Shown here piece by piece: positions 1 through 8,123 of a stretch of 60,840 nt of DNA. Under the pieces are notes generated by a model. That model did no database searches. It worked only from the letters and a program-made list of their open reading frames with translations, and was not told where the DNA came from. The stretch's first letter is position 1, and the number at the start of each line of letters is the position of its first letter. Made by a program: the position numbers and the translations under genes. The stretch spans positions 240,495 through 301,334 of the forward strand of contig WKFI01000007.1 in assembly GCA_014872875.1 (NCBI GenBank), written 5' to 3'. Source of the stretch: Paracoccaceae bacterium (GTDB taxonomy: Bacteria; Pseudomonadota; Alphaproteobacteria; Rhodobacterales; Rhodobacteraceae).

Positions 1-282
1 AACCTTGTGGACATGGACGAGGCCGAAACCCGTGCCTTTGCGGATGCTGCCGCTGCACGGGGTGTGAAAGTACAGGTCTTCGGGCTCAGTGCCGACAATG
101 CCCGCGCCTTCTGGAACTGGCAGTTCCTACCGGAACAGTATGACCTTCCCCAGACCCGTGCCATGTTGATGAAGGCCTGCGACGTGCGCCTGCCCGTCCG
201 TCTGACCCGCGAGGAGCTGGACGTGATTACCGACATCCTGCTTGCCGCTGTTACCGATGTGAAAGCCAGGGCCGCCGCGTAA
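1..282 (+). CDS. C-terminal part of a PLP-dependent aminotransferase, DegT/DnrJ/EryC1/StrS-like (5 prime truncated by window)
   Basis: The reading frame is open from base 1 and ends in TAA, giving about 93 residues of a longer protein whose start lies outside the window. The visible part reads like the small C-terminal domain of a fold-type I aminotransferase: the segments RAFWNWQFLP and LPQTRAMLMKACDVRLP followed by LTREELDVI resemble the end of DegT/DnrJ-type sugar aminotransferases, where a conserved LP and a helix of the 'LT.EE...I' kind close the protein. The catalytic lysine is not in view, so substrate and exact family are inference. A class IV aminotransferase gene follows 39 bp downstream on the same strand and may be co-transcribed. 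Confidence 0.5.
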   Translation, partial: NLVDMDEAETRAFADAAAARGVKVQVFGLSADNARAFWNWQFLPEQYDLPQTRAMLMKACDVRLPVRLTREELDVITDILLAAVTDVKARAAA

Positions 283-321
283 CACCTTGCCCTTGCGCCT
301 TGGCTGCAACACTCTGGCCCC

Positions 322-1236
322 ATGAGCGACTTGTCCCATGGGGCCGCCTGGATCGGTGGCCGGATCCTCCCGATTGCCGAAGCCTCGATCCCTGTGACGG
401 ATTGGGGACTGACCCACTCCGACATTGCCTATGATGTTGTCCCGGTGTGGAAAGGCGCGTTCTTCCGCCTGAATGACTACGTAGACCGGTTCATGGATTC
501 CTTGGCCTATTGGCGGATGGATGTGGGCATGAGCACGGACGAGATCACAGCCGCGCTGGCCCAGATGGTCACGGCCTCAGGCCTACAAGACGCTTATGTC
601 GCCATGGTGGGTTCGCGCGGTCGCAACCCGATCCCCGGATCTCGTGATCCGCGCGACTGTGACAACCATTTCTACGCTTGGTGCGTCCCTTATGTGCATA
701 TCGTCAAACCTGAACAGGCCCAGCGCGGCACTTCGGTCTGGATTGCCAAATCCGTGCGCCGCATTCCCAAGGACAGCGTGAACCCCAAGGCCAAGAATTA
801 TCACTGGGGCGATTTCACCTCGGGCCTGTTCGAAGCCAAGGATCACGGGTTCGAAACCACTCTGTTGCTGGACCATCAGGGCAATGTGACCGAAGGCCCC
901 GGCTTCAACGTCTTTGCCCTGTTTGGACGAACCCTGGTCACGTCGGATCATGGTGTCCTGCATGGCATCACTCGTGGAACAGTACTTGAGATGGCACAGG
1001 CCCGCGGTTTGAACATCGAAACCCGCGCCTTGCCGCTCGAGGAATTCTGGACCGCGGACGAAGTCATGCTGTCGTCGTCGGGCGGCGGTGTCATTCCGGT
1101 GGCCCGCGTAGACGAACACCATTTCTCCAATGGGGCCGCCGGCCCGGTGGCCCGGCAACTGCGCTCGGATTATTTCAGCTGGCTGGAGCAAGACCGCTTT
1201 CGCACACTCCTCACCGCTTGGACCGCAAAGGTATAG
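322..1236 (+). CDS. Class IV (BCAT/D-amino acid type) PLP-dependent aminotransferase
   Basis: The 304-residue protein has the length and order of fold-type IV aminotransferases (branched-chain, D-amino acid, (R)-amine transaminases, aminodeoxychorismate lyase). Visible landmarks are an early beta strand with GLTHSDIAYDVVPVWKGAFFRLNDYVDRF, the segment around residues 155-160 with SVNPKAKNYHW holding the likely Schiff-base lysine, then NVTEGPGFNVF and the late MLSSSGGGVIPV loop that binds the cofactor phosphate in this fold. These motifs place the family firmly, but the substrate side cannot be read by eye; it does not show the YVxxMR-type signature of classic IlvE. No strong Shine-Dalgarno is visible before the ATG. 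It probably forms a unit with the preceding aminotransferase fragment. Confidence 0.8.
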   Translation: MSDLSHGAAWIGGRILPIAEASIPVTDWGLTHSDIAYDVVPVWKGAFFRLNDYVDRFMDSLAYWRMDVGMSTDEITAALAQMVTASGLQDAYVAMVGSRGRNPIPGSRDPRDCDNHFYAWCVPYVHIVKPEQAQRGTSVWIAKSVRRIPKDSVNPKAKNYHWGDFTSGLFEAKDHGFETTLLLDHQGNVTEGPGFNVFALFGRTLVTSDHGVLHGITRGTVLEMAQARGLNIETRALPLEEFWTADEVMLSSSGGGVIPVARVDEHHFSNGAAGPVARQLRSDYFSWLEQDRFRTLLTAWTAKV

Positions 1237-1309
1237 GCAAAAGCACAAAACTCTGCTGGAATGCTTATGAGGCCCCGGAATAAACCGAGCCCGAGCCAGA
1301 GGTGTCATT

Positions 1310-3037
1310 TTGCGCCGACTTGCAGCCATCCTTGCCGCTGATGTCGTGGGCTTTTCAGCCCTCATGCAGCGTGACGAACAGGGCACGTTGGACCAGCTCA
1401 TAGCCTTCCGTCGCAATTGCTTTGATCCAGAAATCGCCAAACACAACGGTCGCATCGTCAAGCTGATGGGTGATGGCGCCCTTGTCGAATTTGCCAGCGT
1501 CGTGGACGCGGTCGCCTGTGCGATCGCAATCCAGACCGGCATCAAGGCGCAAACCGACAGCCAGATCCAGTTGAGGATCGGGATCAATCTGGGCGACGTC
1601 ATCACAACCGGAAATGACATCTATGGCGATGGGGTCAACATCGCCGCCCGGCTGGAGCCGTTGGCCGATCCGGGCGGGATCTGCCTTTCCGGCATCGTGC
1701 ATGACAGTCTGGGGTCCAAGATCAACGCCCGGTTTCAGGATGACGGAGAACAGAAGCTCAAGAATATCGAGACCCCGGTTCGCGTCTTTCGCTGGACCGC
1801 GGGTGACATTGCCACGTCTCCGGTGCCATCCGCTGACCCCGGTGCCGGCAAGGCTTCAATCGCGGTTCTGGCTTTCGACAACATGTCCTCGGACCCGGAA
1901 CAGGAGTATTTCTCGGATGGTATCGCCGAAGACATCATCACCGCGCTGTCGCATTTTCGGGATTTCTTCGTCATCGCCCGCAACACCAGCTTCACTTACA
2001 AAGGGCAGGCCATTCGCGTGGATCAGGTCTGCCGTGATCTCGGCGTGCGGTACCTACTGGAAGGCAGCGTACGCAAGGCGGGCGGTCGGGTGCGCGTCAC
2101 TGCCCAGTTGATCGACGGGGAAAACGGCGCCCATATCTGGGCTGCCAAGTATGACCGCGACCTGACGGATGTGTTTGCGGTGCAGGACGAAATCACCCAG
2201 GCCATTGTCTCGGCCGTGGCTCCAGAAACGATCGGAGCCGAAACCCGCCGCGTTCGGAGCCAACGCACCGAGAATCTAAGCGCCTGGGACAAGGTACTGC
2301 AAGCGCGCTGGCACTTGGGTAAATTCGCCAAGGAAAACAACCAGATCGCGCTGGACCTGCTCAGCCGTTCGGTCAAATCCGACCCGGAGGTCAGCGACAC
2401 CCACGCGGCTCTCGCTCACAGCCATATCATGGGGATGTTGCATCTGTGGCGCCCCGATACCCGCGACGCCATTCAAGCCGGCGAAGATGCAGCCACTTTG
2501 GCGGTGCAGCTGGACGATCAGAACGCCAATGCCCATGCAATTCTGGGCATGGCGCTGTGTTTTGCGCGCAAATTCGACGACTCGCTGGTACATCTGTTGC
2601 GCGCCATCGACCTGAATCCGAACCTGGCGATCGGCTATGGTAACATCGCTGCCTTGTACGGTGTCTCGGCCGAGTTCGAAAAGGCCGAGCAATCGGCCAA
2701 ACACGCCATCGCGCTCAGCCCGCGGGACCCATTGAAAGCTTTCTGGCGCGGTGGCTTGGGGATCGGAGCGTTCGTCACCGGACGGTACGAGATATGTCTG
2801 CAGAACGCCGTCGAAGGGTTGAAGGAACACCCCGGCTACGCCTCGCTCATGCGGCAAGAAACTGCGGCATTGGGCATGCTGGGCCGAACCGAAGAAGCGC
2901 AGGCCTCCACGCAACGTCTTCTGAAAGCAATGCCGGATCTAACAATCGAAAAGGTCCGAAAGATTGTTCCGGTGCGCTATCCGGAGGATTGGGAGCGGTG
3001 GCTGGAAGGCCTCAGGCGCGCGGGTCTGCCGGAATAA
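1310..3037 (+). CDS. Class III adenylate cyclase fused to a FlgO/TolB-like domain and TPR repeats
   Basis: A 575-residue three-part protein. Residues 1-165 form a class III nucleotide cyclase domain with both metal aspartates (D11 in AADVVGFS, D55 in LMGDGALVEF), the adenine-selecting K51/D107 pair, and transition-state N110 and R114 in GDGVNIAARLE, so it should be active and make cAMP. Residues about 185-310 (IAVLAFDNMSSDPEQ, LEGSVRK, VRVTAQLIDGENGAHIW) match the FlgO/TolB-N-like module often joined to such cyclases, and residues about 345-560 look like TPR helices for partner binding. No membrane segment is seen, so it is probably cytosolic. The start is TTG: AGAGGTG lies 7 bases upstream and no in-frame ATG fits. 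This architecture is common in rhizobia and roseobacters; the sensed signal is unknown. Confidence 0.85.
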   Translation: MRRLAAILAADVVGFSALMQRDEQGTLDQLIAFRRNCFDPEIAKHNGRIVKLMGDGALVEFASVVDAVACAIAIQTGIKAQTDSQIQLRIGINLGDVITTGNDIYGDGVNIAARLEPLADPGGICLSGIVHDSLGSKINARFQDDGEQKLKNIETPVRVFRWTAGDIATSPVPSADPGAGKASIAVLAFDNMSSDPEQEYFSDGIAEDIITALSHFRDFFVIARNTSFTYKGQAIRVDQVCRDLGVRYLLEGSVRKAGGRVRVTAQLIDGENGAHIWAAKYDRDLTDVFAVQDEITQAIVSAVAPETIGAETRRVRSQRTENLSAWDKVLQARWHLGKFAKENNQIALDLLSRSVKSDPEVSDTHAALAHSHIMGMLHLWRPDTRDAIQAGEDAATLAVQLDDQNANAHAILGMALCFARKFDDSLVHLLRAIDLNPNLAIGYGNIAALYGVSAEFEKAEQSAKHAIALSPRDPLKAFWRGGLGIGAFVTGRYEICLQNAVEGLKEHPGYASLMRQETAALGMLGRTEEAQASTQRLLKAMPDLTIEKVRKIVPVRYPEDWERWLEGLRRAGLPE

Positions 3038-3061
3038 ACCGGCTTAACCGACAGATCTGCT

Positions 3062-3754
3062 CTAGCCCGATGGAAACACCCAAACGGTGAACGCATTGCC
3101 GCCTTGGTTGGCGGCACCTTGGGCTACAACGCCATAAGCGTCCTGCTGGCATTTCGTCCCAAACGGAGCAACCGGGTTCTGCCGTGTGCTGAATTCGTTG
3201 AAGCAGGAATACGTTACCTGACCCAAAATGTAATTCCCCGGCCCGCCGGATTGCCTGAGGGGAACATTTTTTGGACCAACCTCAAACTGAAAGATCGGGT
3301 TGACGTCCCCCCGTGCTGGGTAGATCGAGACAAAGGCGTTCCCTTTCAGCCCCTTGTTACAAGCCAGATTCACCTTGTAATACGTGCTGTACCCGCCCGC
3401 TGCAGCAGGGTCGATAACGACGGTTGGCTGGTTCAACCTGTGAGTCCCAGTACAGACCACCGTGCTCTCGCTCACCGTGAACTTTGCCTTGGGGGCACCT
3501 GCGAAGTCGGGCGTCAACACAGCACCCGCAGCTGATTTCACCATAACAGGTTGTCGGATCTTAGCGCCATCCGCCAGGACCAAGGCCCCCCCAACCGGTG
3601 CCACGACAGCTGCACCGGGTGCAGTCAGCAGAACCAGCGCTGTTTCTTCGCACCCAAACAGTGTCAGAGCCCCCACCAGTGCCCCCACTGTGCCGAGTGC
3701 TCTGCGTTTTTGCCATTTGCCGATCCTCGATATGTGTTTTGCTGGAAAACCCAC
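3062..3754 (-). CDS. Predicted lipoprotein of unknown function
   Basis: A 230-residue protein starting at a GTG with GGGAG eight bases upstream. After a basic N-region (KWQKRR) and a hydrophobic stretch comes the lipobox LFGC, so it should be exported and lipid-anchored. The remainder is Gly/Ala/Pro-rich with four further cysteines (VCTGT, LACNK, YSCFN, KCQQD), which could form two disulfides in the periplasm. I do not recognise a family. It converges with the cyclase gene and stands alone, with nothing in the surroundings to suggest a role. Confidence 0.65.
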   Translation of the reverse strand: MGFPAKHISRIGKWQKRRALGTVGALVGALTLFGCEETALVLLTAPGAAVVAPVGGALVLADGAKIRQPVMVKSAAGAVLTPDFAGAPKAKFTVSESTVVCTGTHRLNQPTVVIDPAAAGGYSTYYKVNLACNKGLKGNAFVSIYPARGDVNPIFQFEVGPKNVPLRQSGGPGNYILGQVTYSCFNEFSTRQNPVAPFGTKCQQDAYGVVAQGAANQGGNAFTVWVFPSG

Positions 3755-3920
3755 GTATCTGCTCCCGTCCGAGGGATAATGGGCTGCGTTTATGACGTAC
3801 GTCTGCAGGGGATGCTTTGATCTGACGCAAGTCCTACATCGGCCTGTGGCGTATCATTACGGTATGCGATCTTGATCCCTGACGGTCCGGAGCAGAGAGC
3901 TTTCAGCCAAAGGTGACCTG

Positions 3921-4589
3921 TTGACAGATGTACGTTCTTGGCGATCCGAACGGAGTGACCTAGCACAGATGGCCCTGGTTGGGCTGGCGCTGGGGTTGTT
4001 CGCTGTTGTCTGTGCTGTTCTGATCAACCCCTATGTCCTGTTCTTCGGGCCGTTCCTCGTGGTGCCCCCGATGATAGGAGTTGCCTTGGCCGCACCGATC
4101 ATTCGCAGCCGCCTGTGGGGGGAACTGTCGGACAAAGCGTCCTGGACCCTTGCGTTTGGCGCAATGGTGAGTGCTTTTGTTTTGCCCATTCTGGCCGATT
4201 ACTGCGAAACCCGAGTGCGCGGCGTTCCGATCGCAATTCCGATGGACGCCCAAGATGTACGGATCAGCGGTATGGCCGGAGAATCGAGGATTGAGTTCTT
4301 CTCGTTCATGGAGCCTGCACGCCTCGAACAAGCGCTGGCGCATGCTGCCCAGGACGAAGGCTGGTCACTGTTGGCTACTCGGGAAAACAGTATCACTTTC
4401 ATCAAAGGCCGGTCGGAACCTCATGATCTCCTTTTGATCACGCTGCATCCGATTGATGACGGAACAACCGTCCGGCTTTTTGTCAGAGTACCGGCGCGGT
4501 CTCCGGTCATGTTGCTCATAACCGTGACACTCGCCTACATTCTGTTGTTCTGCAAGGCACGGCTTTCAGGGCGCCTCTACAAAGACTGA
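3921..4589 (+). CDS. Unrecognised integral membrane protein
   Basis: A 222-residue protein with an N-terminal membrane part and a soluble middle. Hydrophobic segments lie at about residues 17-36, 41-61 and 73-92, then a hydrophilic domain (about 100-190, containing SRIEFFSFMEPARLEQAL and DDGTTVRLFVRVPA), and a last membrane helix near 196-214. The start chosen is TTG with AAGGTGA upstream; an in-frame ATG occurs only much later, inside the first helix. No family is recognised. It stands between the convergent lipoprotein gene and the phaR gene, with no evidence for an operon. Confidence 0.6.
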   Translation: MTDVRSWRSERSDLAQMALVGLALGLFAVVCAVLINPYVLFFGPFLVVPPMIGVALAAPIIRSRLWGELSDKASWTLAFGAMVSAFVLPILADYCETRVRGVPIAIPMDAQDVRISGMAGESRIEFFSFMEPARLEQALAHAAQDEGWSLLATRENSITFIKGRSEPHDLLLITLHPIDDGTTVRLFVRVPARSPVMLLITVTLAYILLFCKARLSGRLYKD

Positions 4590-4690
4590 ATATCGGATGC
4601 GCCGCATGCATGGCAGAGCGGATTGCACGAAGACCAAAACGCATGGATGTCCGCTGACCCGCGCTTATTCTGCGTTCAGATCAGACAGGC

Positions 4691-5245
4691 TTACTTCAGC
4701 TTGGACAGTTTGTTCTGCAACTCAGCCAGCTGCTTCTTGATGTCGTCCAGGTCCTCGCCGTCCTTGCTGTCTTCGGGTTTCTCTTCCGCACCCGGTCCCG
4801 ACCAGCTGCCCAACCCGCCGGTCATCGCCTTGAGGAAAGCTTCCTGTTGGGCTTTCATCGCCTCGAAACCGGGCATCTGTGCCATCGGGTTCATGGCGTT
4901 CATGTTTTCCATCATCTTGGACTGGCTTTCGCGCAACATCTCGAACGAGCTTTGCAGGAACTGGGGCATCATTCCCCCGCCAGGCACCATGTAGGATCGC
5001 ACCAGATCGTTCAGCACATTTACCGGCAACACATTTTCGCCGCGGCTTTCATGTTCGGCAATGATCTGAAGCAGGTATTGACGGGTCAGGTCGTCGCCGG
5101 TTTTCAGATCCACGATCTGAACCTCGCGCCCATCGCGGATGAACCCGGCAATATCTTCCAGCGTAACGTAATCGCTGGTCTCGGTGTTATACAGTCGCCG
5201 ACTGGCATAACGCTTGATCAGCAGGGGTTTATCACTATCCGACAC
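4691..5245 (-). CDS. phaR: Polyhydroxyalkanoate synthesis repressor PhaR
   Basis: The 184-residue protein has the PHB/PHA accumulation regulator layout: an N-terminal DNA-binding domain beginning KRYASRRLYNTETSDYVTL, a second conserved block (LLQIIAEHESRG, VNVLNDLVRSYMVPGGGMMPQFL), a Met/Gln-rich linker and a C-terminal coiled coil ending LAELQNKLSKLK. PhaR of this type binds PHA granules and TGC-rich operators, and is released from DNA when polymer forms. The start is GTG with GGGAGGAA seven bases upstream. The gene is downstream of phaP on the same strand; a strong terminator separates them, so phaR probably has its own promoter. Matching operators are seen before phaP and between phaC and phaZ. 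Confidence 0.93.
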   Translation of the reverse strand: MSDSDKPLLIKRYASRRLYNTETSDYVTLEDIAGFIRDGREVQIVDLKTGDDLTRQYLLQIIAEHESRGENVLPVNVLNDLVRSYMVPGGGMMPQFLQSSFEMLRESQSKMMENMNAMNPMAQMPGFEAMKAQQEAFLKAMTGGLGSWSGPGAEEKPEDSKDGEDLDDIKKQLAELQNKLSKLK

Positions 5246-5272
5246 CGTTTATTCCTCCCCGAACATGATGCG

Positions 5273-5297
5273 TTGCAGCAAACACTATGCGAGCGCA
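5273..5297. promoter_or_regulatory. TGC-rich palindromes upstream of phaR, possible autoregulatory site
   Basis: TTGC-A-GCAA (5273-5281) is followed by TGC-GAGC-GCA (5288-5297), 28-50 bp upstream of the phaR start. PhaR proteins bind TGC-rich palindromes and repress their own gene. The sites here deviate from the CTGC-N3-GCAG form seen at phaP and phaC/phaZ, so autoregulation is only suggested. Confidence 0.35.
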
Positions 5298-5532
5298 GAA
5301 CAAAAGAAAAGACTGAGACCAAAGGTTGCAATAATCTTCCGCCGCAGCTGCTTCGGTCCGTTCTCATGGCGCTTTTGACTTGAACTCAAGCATCGAGCAT
5401 CACCCAACGCGTTGAAACCTTGGATGGCAGGCAAAATCAGGTGATTCAGGTTGATCCAAACCGCTTAAGATTCTGCGGGTATCCGGTGGCTTCAGACGGA
5501 GACGTCGCCCACCTTCTCGCGCGTCGCATCAC

Positions 5533-5565
5533 CAAAAAAAGAAAGGGCAGGCCATTGGCCTGCCC
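5533..5565 (-). terminator. Rho-independent terminator of phaP
   Basis: GGGCAGGCC and GGCCTGCCC (5545-5565) form a perfect 9-bp stem with a 3-base loop. Read on the minus strand the stem is followed by TTTCTTTTTTT. It lies about 50 bp past the phaP stop and cuts phaP off from phaR. Confidence 0.9.
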
Positions 5566-5613
5566 CAGCGATTGTCACCTCTTGGGAGGAGAAAGATGAC
5601 GTCGCTCTCGTTC

Positions 5614-6057
5614 TTACTTTGCAGCTGCTTTTTTGGCAGCGGTGGTCACTTCGTCAGTGGCCTTCTTGACAGCAGCAGTTGCTTCTTCGGTCATGTCCTT
5701 GCCAGCAGCCATCAGCAGTTCGACGGTGTCCATCTGAACTTTCTTGGCGATTTCTGCGAAAGCGGCCATGTTTTCGGCAGCAACTTCAGCCGAGGCCGAA
5801 GCGAAATCAGTTGCCGCTTTGGCGTAGTCGGCCGGCTCGGCTTTTGCTTTGGAAACGTCAGCCAGTTTGCTCAGGGTGTCTTTGGCCCATTTGCTGGAGA
5901 TTTCAGCCGATTTTTCGGCGGCTTCCAGAGCAACGCCCGACAGCTTTTCGTTCAGAGCAGCGGTGTTCTTGAACGCGTCTTCCATTGCTGTGGTGTCAAC
6001 CGGGAATGCGCCCATGAAGTCTTTCATTGCAGCGGTGAAGTCTTGGGTCTTTGCCAT
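5614..6057 (-). CDS. phaP: Phasin, PHA granule-associated protein
   Basis: A 147-residue, Ala/Lys/Glu-rich, almost wholly helical protein with a phasin-type core (FKNTAALNEKLSGVALEAAEKSAEISSKW) and an Ala/Lys-rich tail (VKKATDEVTTAAKKAAAK) like the PhaF-type tail that touches nucleic acid. Phasins coat PHA granules and set their number and size. The gene lies between phaC and phaR on the same strand, has its own terminator, and its upstream region carries two CTGC-N3-GCAG operators, so it should be strongly repressed by PhaR and induced when polymer accumulates. Confidence 0.92.
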   Translation of the reverse strand: MAKTQDFTAAMKDFMGAFPVDTTAMEDAFKNTAALNEKLSGVALEAAEKSAEISSKWAKDTLSKLADVSKAKAEPADYAKAATDFASASAEVAAENMAAFAEIAKKVQMDTVELLMAAGKDMTEEATAAVKKATDEVTTAAKKAAAK

Positions 6058-6124
6058 TGTCGTAATCCTTTTAGGTGTTCAACGGGCCGTTCCCGTTTAT
6101 CGTCTTCTGCCAACAATATGCTTT

Positions 6125-6135
6125 CTGCAACGCAG
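6125..6135. promoter_or_regulatory. PhaR operator-like site 1 (CTGC-N3-GCAG) before phaP
   Basis: CTGC-AAC-GCAG, 68 bp upstream of the phaP start. The arms are a perfect palindrome and match the TGC-rich half-sites described for PhaR in Rhodobacter and Paracoccus. Its centre is exactly 30 bp from that of the second copy, about three helical turns. Confidence 0.7.
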
Positions 6136-6154
6136 CATTTCAAGATTTTTTTTG

Positions 6155-6165
6155 CTGCGCTGCAG
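6155..6165. promoter_or_regulatory. PhaR operator-like site 2 (CTGC-N3-GCAG) before phaP
   Basis: CTGC-GCT-GCAG, adjoining an A-run (AAAAAA on the plus strand). It has the same pattern as the 6125-6135 site, and the pair lies in the 133-bp gap between phaC and phaP, as expected for phasin repression by PhaR. Confidence 0.7.
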
Positions 6166-6190
6166 AAAAAACTTCACTTCACCTTTATTT

Positions 6191-7993
6191 TCAACGGTTT
6201 GCCCGGAAGGTTACATAAGTTCCCGGCGCCGGGCAGATCGCCTCATACCCCGAATCTCCGGTGTCGCGGGCCGGAACCTGCTTGCCTGACCGCTTCTTCA
6301 GCCAAGCTTCCCAGCGCGGCCACCACGATCCTTCATTATAGGTCGCTCCGGTCATCCACGTTTCACTGTCACCGCTCAGGTCTTCGTTCGTATAGTGGCC
6401 GTATTTCTTCTTGCTGGGCGGGTTCACAATGCCTGCGATGTGCCCGGATTCGGAAACAATGAAGGTCTTGCTGCGCGATCCCATTTTCTGAACACCACGA
6501 TAACAATCCTTCCACGCGGCGATATGGTCTGTCTCGCAGGTGATTGCCATCAGCGGCACATCCACGTCCTTTACGTTCAGGGTGTGCCCCATCAAGTCAA
6601 AGCCATCTTCCACAAAATCATTGCTCTGGCAGAGGCCGCGCAGATACTGAACTGCCATTTTGCCCGGCAGGTTGGCCCCATCGCCGTTCCAGTACAGCAG
6701 GTCAAAGGCAGGCGGTGTTTCCCCCATCATGTAACTGCGGATCGCCGGTCCATAAACCAGGTCATTGGATCGCAGATAGGAAAACGTCCTCGCCATGATC
6801 CACGACCGCAACAGACCCGTCGCTGTCACTTCCTCTTCGATACCATCGATAAAATCGTTCTGAAGGAAGGGTGTGAACTCCCCCTGGTCAGAGAAATCCG
6901 TCAGCGCAGTGAAGAAGGTTGCAGATTTGACCGACTTGTCGCCGCGCTGCTTCAGCAGAGAAAGCGTCAGGCTCAGGGTTGTCCCGGCAATGCAATACCC
7001 GACCGCATTCACTTGCTCGACGCCACAGATCTCCTTGGCAATCTCGATCGCCTTCAGGAAACCATCTTCGATATAGTCTTCCATTCCGACATCGGCATAG
7101 CTGTCATCCGGATTGATCCAGCTGACAACAAACAGGGTGTATCCCTGCTCGGTCACCCATTTGATCATGCTGTTCTGGGCCTTCAGGTCCAGAATATAGA
7201 ATTTGTTGATCCAAGGCGGGAATAGCACGATTGGGGTTTCATGCACCGTATCCGTGACCGGTTTGTACTGGATCAGTTCCATCATCTTGTTGCGATAGAT
7301 CACGTCACCGGGCGTGGTGGCGATGTTGCCGCCCAGCTTGAAGGCGTTTTCGTCCGCCAGGCGCACAACCAGTTCGCCGTCATTGGCTTCCAGATCGGCC
7401 ACCAGGTTTTCCAAACCGGCGATCAACGACCGGCCTTCGGTTTCGACCGCCTTTTCCAAAGCATCGGGATTTGTCGCCAGAAAATTCGTCGGCGCCATCA
7501 TGTCAACGATCTGCTGCGTGAAATACCGCAGGCGACGCTTGTCGTTGCCTTCAAGATCCTCGACCTCGTCCACTGCCTTGCTCAGTGTTTCGGCGTTGGT
7601 CAGGTATTGCTGCTTGATGAAGTGAAAATAGGGGTTCGTATCCCAAAGCGGGTTGGCAAAACGGCGGTCCTTGGGGGCTTGCCCGTCGTCCTCTACACCA
7701 CCCGATGTCATCGCCTGATGCGCCTCGGCAAAGTTCAGAACCGATTTGCCCCAATACTCGATCTGCTGCTCCAGCAATTGAGCAGGATTTTGCATGGCTC
7801 GGGCCCAATACGCCGTTGCTGCACGCGCAAAAAGCTCTTGATTCGGACCGTCCAGCGCCGGATTGTGCGGCGTCTTCCGGGCCATGACATCAACAAGCCG
7901 TTTTGTCAGCGTTTCAACTTTCTCCATATTTTCCGTAAGGCGTTCAATATGTTCCGAGCTCAACGCCGGCTTGTCTGCATCAGTTGTTGTCAT
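6191..7993 (-). CDS. phaC: Class I poly(R)-hydroxyalkanoate synthase
   Basis: The 600-residue protein has the normal class I length. It polymerises (R)-3-hydroxyacyl-CoA into PHA on the granule surface. The catalytic triad is visible: C334 in the lipase-box-like GYCIAGT, D489 in ITCETDH and H518 in SESGHIAG. Other hallmarks are FPPWINKFYILDL, the conserved W of SWINPD and ETWMTGA near the C-terminus. The gene starts at ATG 7993 and is divergent from phaZ across 130 bp that contain a CTGC-N3-GCAG operator, so synthesis and degradation genes may share PhaR control. phaP follows after 133 bp with its own operators. Confidence 0.97.
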   Translation of the reverse strand: MTTTDADKPALSSEHIERLTENMEKVETLTKRLVDVMARKTPHNPALDGPNQELFARAATAYWARAMQNPAQLLEQQIEYWGKSVLNFAEAHQAMTSGGVEDDGQAPKDRRFANPLWDTNPYFHFIKQQYLTNAETLSKAVDEVEDLEGNDKRRLRYFTQQIVDMMAPTNFLATNPDALEKAVETEGRSLIAGLENLVADLEANDGELVVRLADENAFKLGGNIATTPGDVIYRNKMMELIQYKPVTDTVHETPIVLFPPWINKFYILDLKAQNSMIKWVTEQGYTLFVVSWINPDDSYADVGMEDYIEDGFLKAIEIAKEICGVEQVNAVGYCIAGTTLSLTLSLLKQRGDKSVKSATFFTALTDFSDQGEFTPFLQNDFIDGIEEEVTATGLLRSWIMARTFSYLRSNDLVYGPAIRSYMMGETPPAFDLLYWNGDGANLPGKMAVQYLRGLCQSNDFVEDGFDLMGHTLNVKDVDVPLMAITCETDHIAAWKDCYRGVQKMGSRSKTFIVSESGHIAGIVNPPSKKKYGHYTNEDLSGDSETWMTGATYNEGSWWPRWEAWLKKRSGKQVPARDTGDSGYEAICPAPGTYVTFRANR

Positions 7994-8017
7994 TTTAAGG
8001 AATCCCCAATAACCTTT

Positions 8018-8028
8018 CTGCTGTGCAG
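8018..8028. promoter_or_regulatory. PhaR operator-like site (CTGC-N3-GCAG) between phaC and phaZ
   Basis: CTGC-TGT-GCAG, 25 bp upstream of the phaC start and 96 bp upstream of the phaZ start. It is the third exact instance of this pattern in the pha locus and the only one in the divergent promoter region. Confidence 0.65.
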
Positions 8029-8123
8029 AATACCTGCGTAGCGAAAACCGGGCAAAGCGACGAAAAGTCCGATTTGCATGAATCTTTTATTTGTGCAGTT
8101 TCGGGCCAAATTAGGAGATGCAT

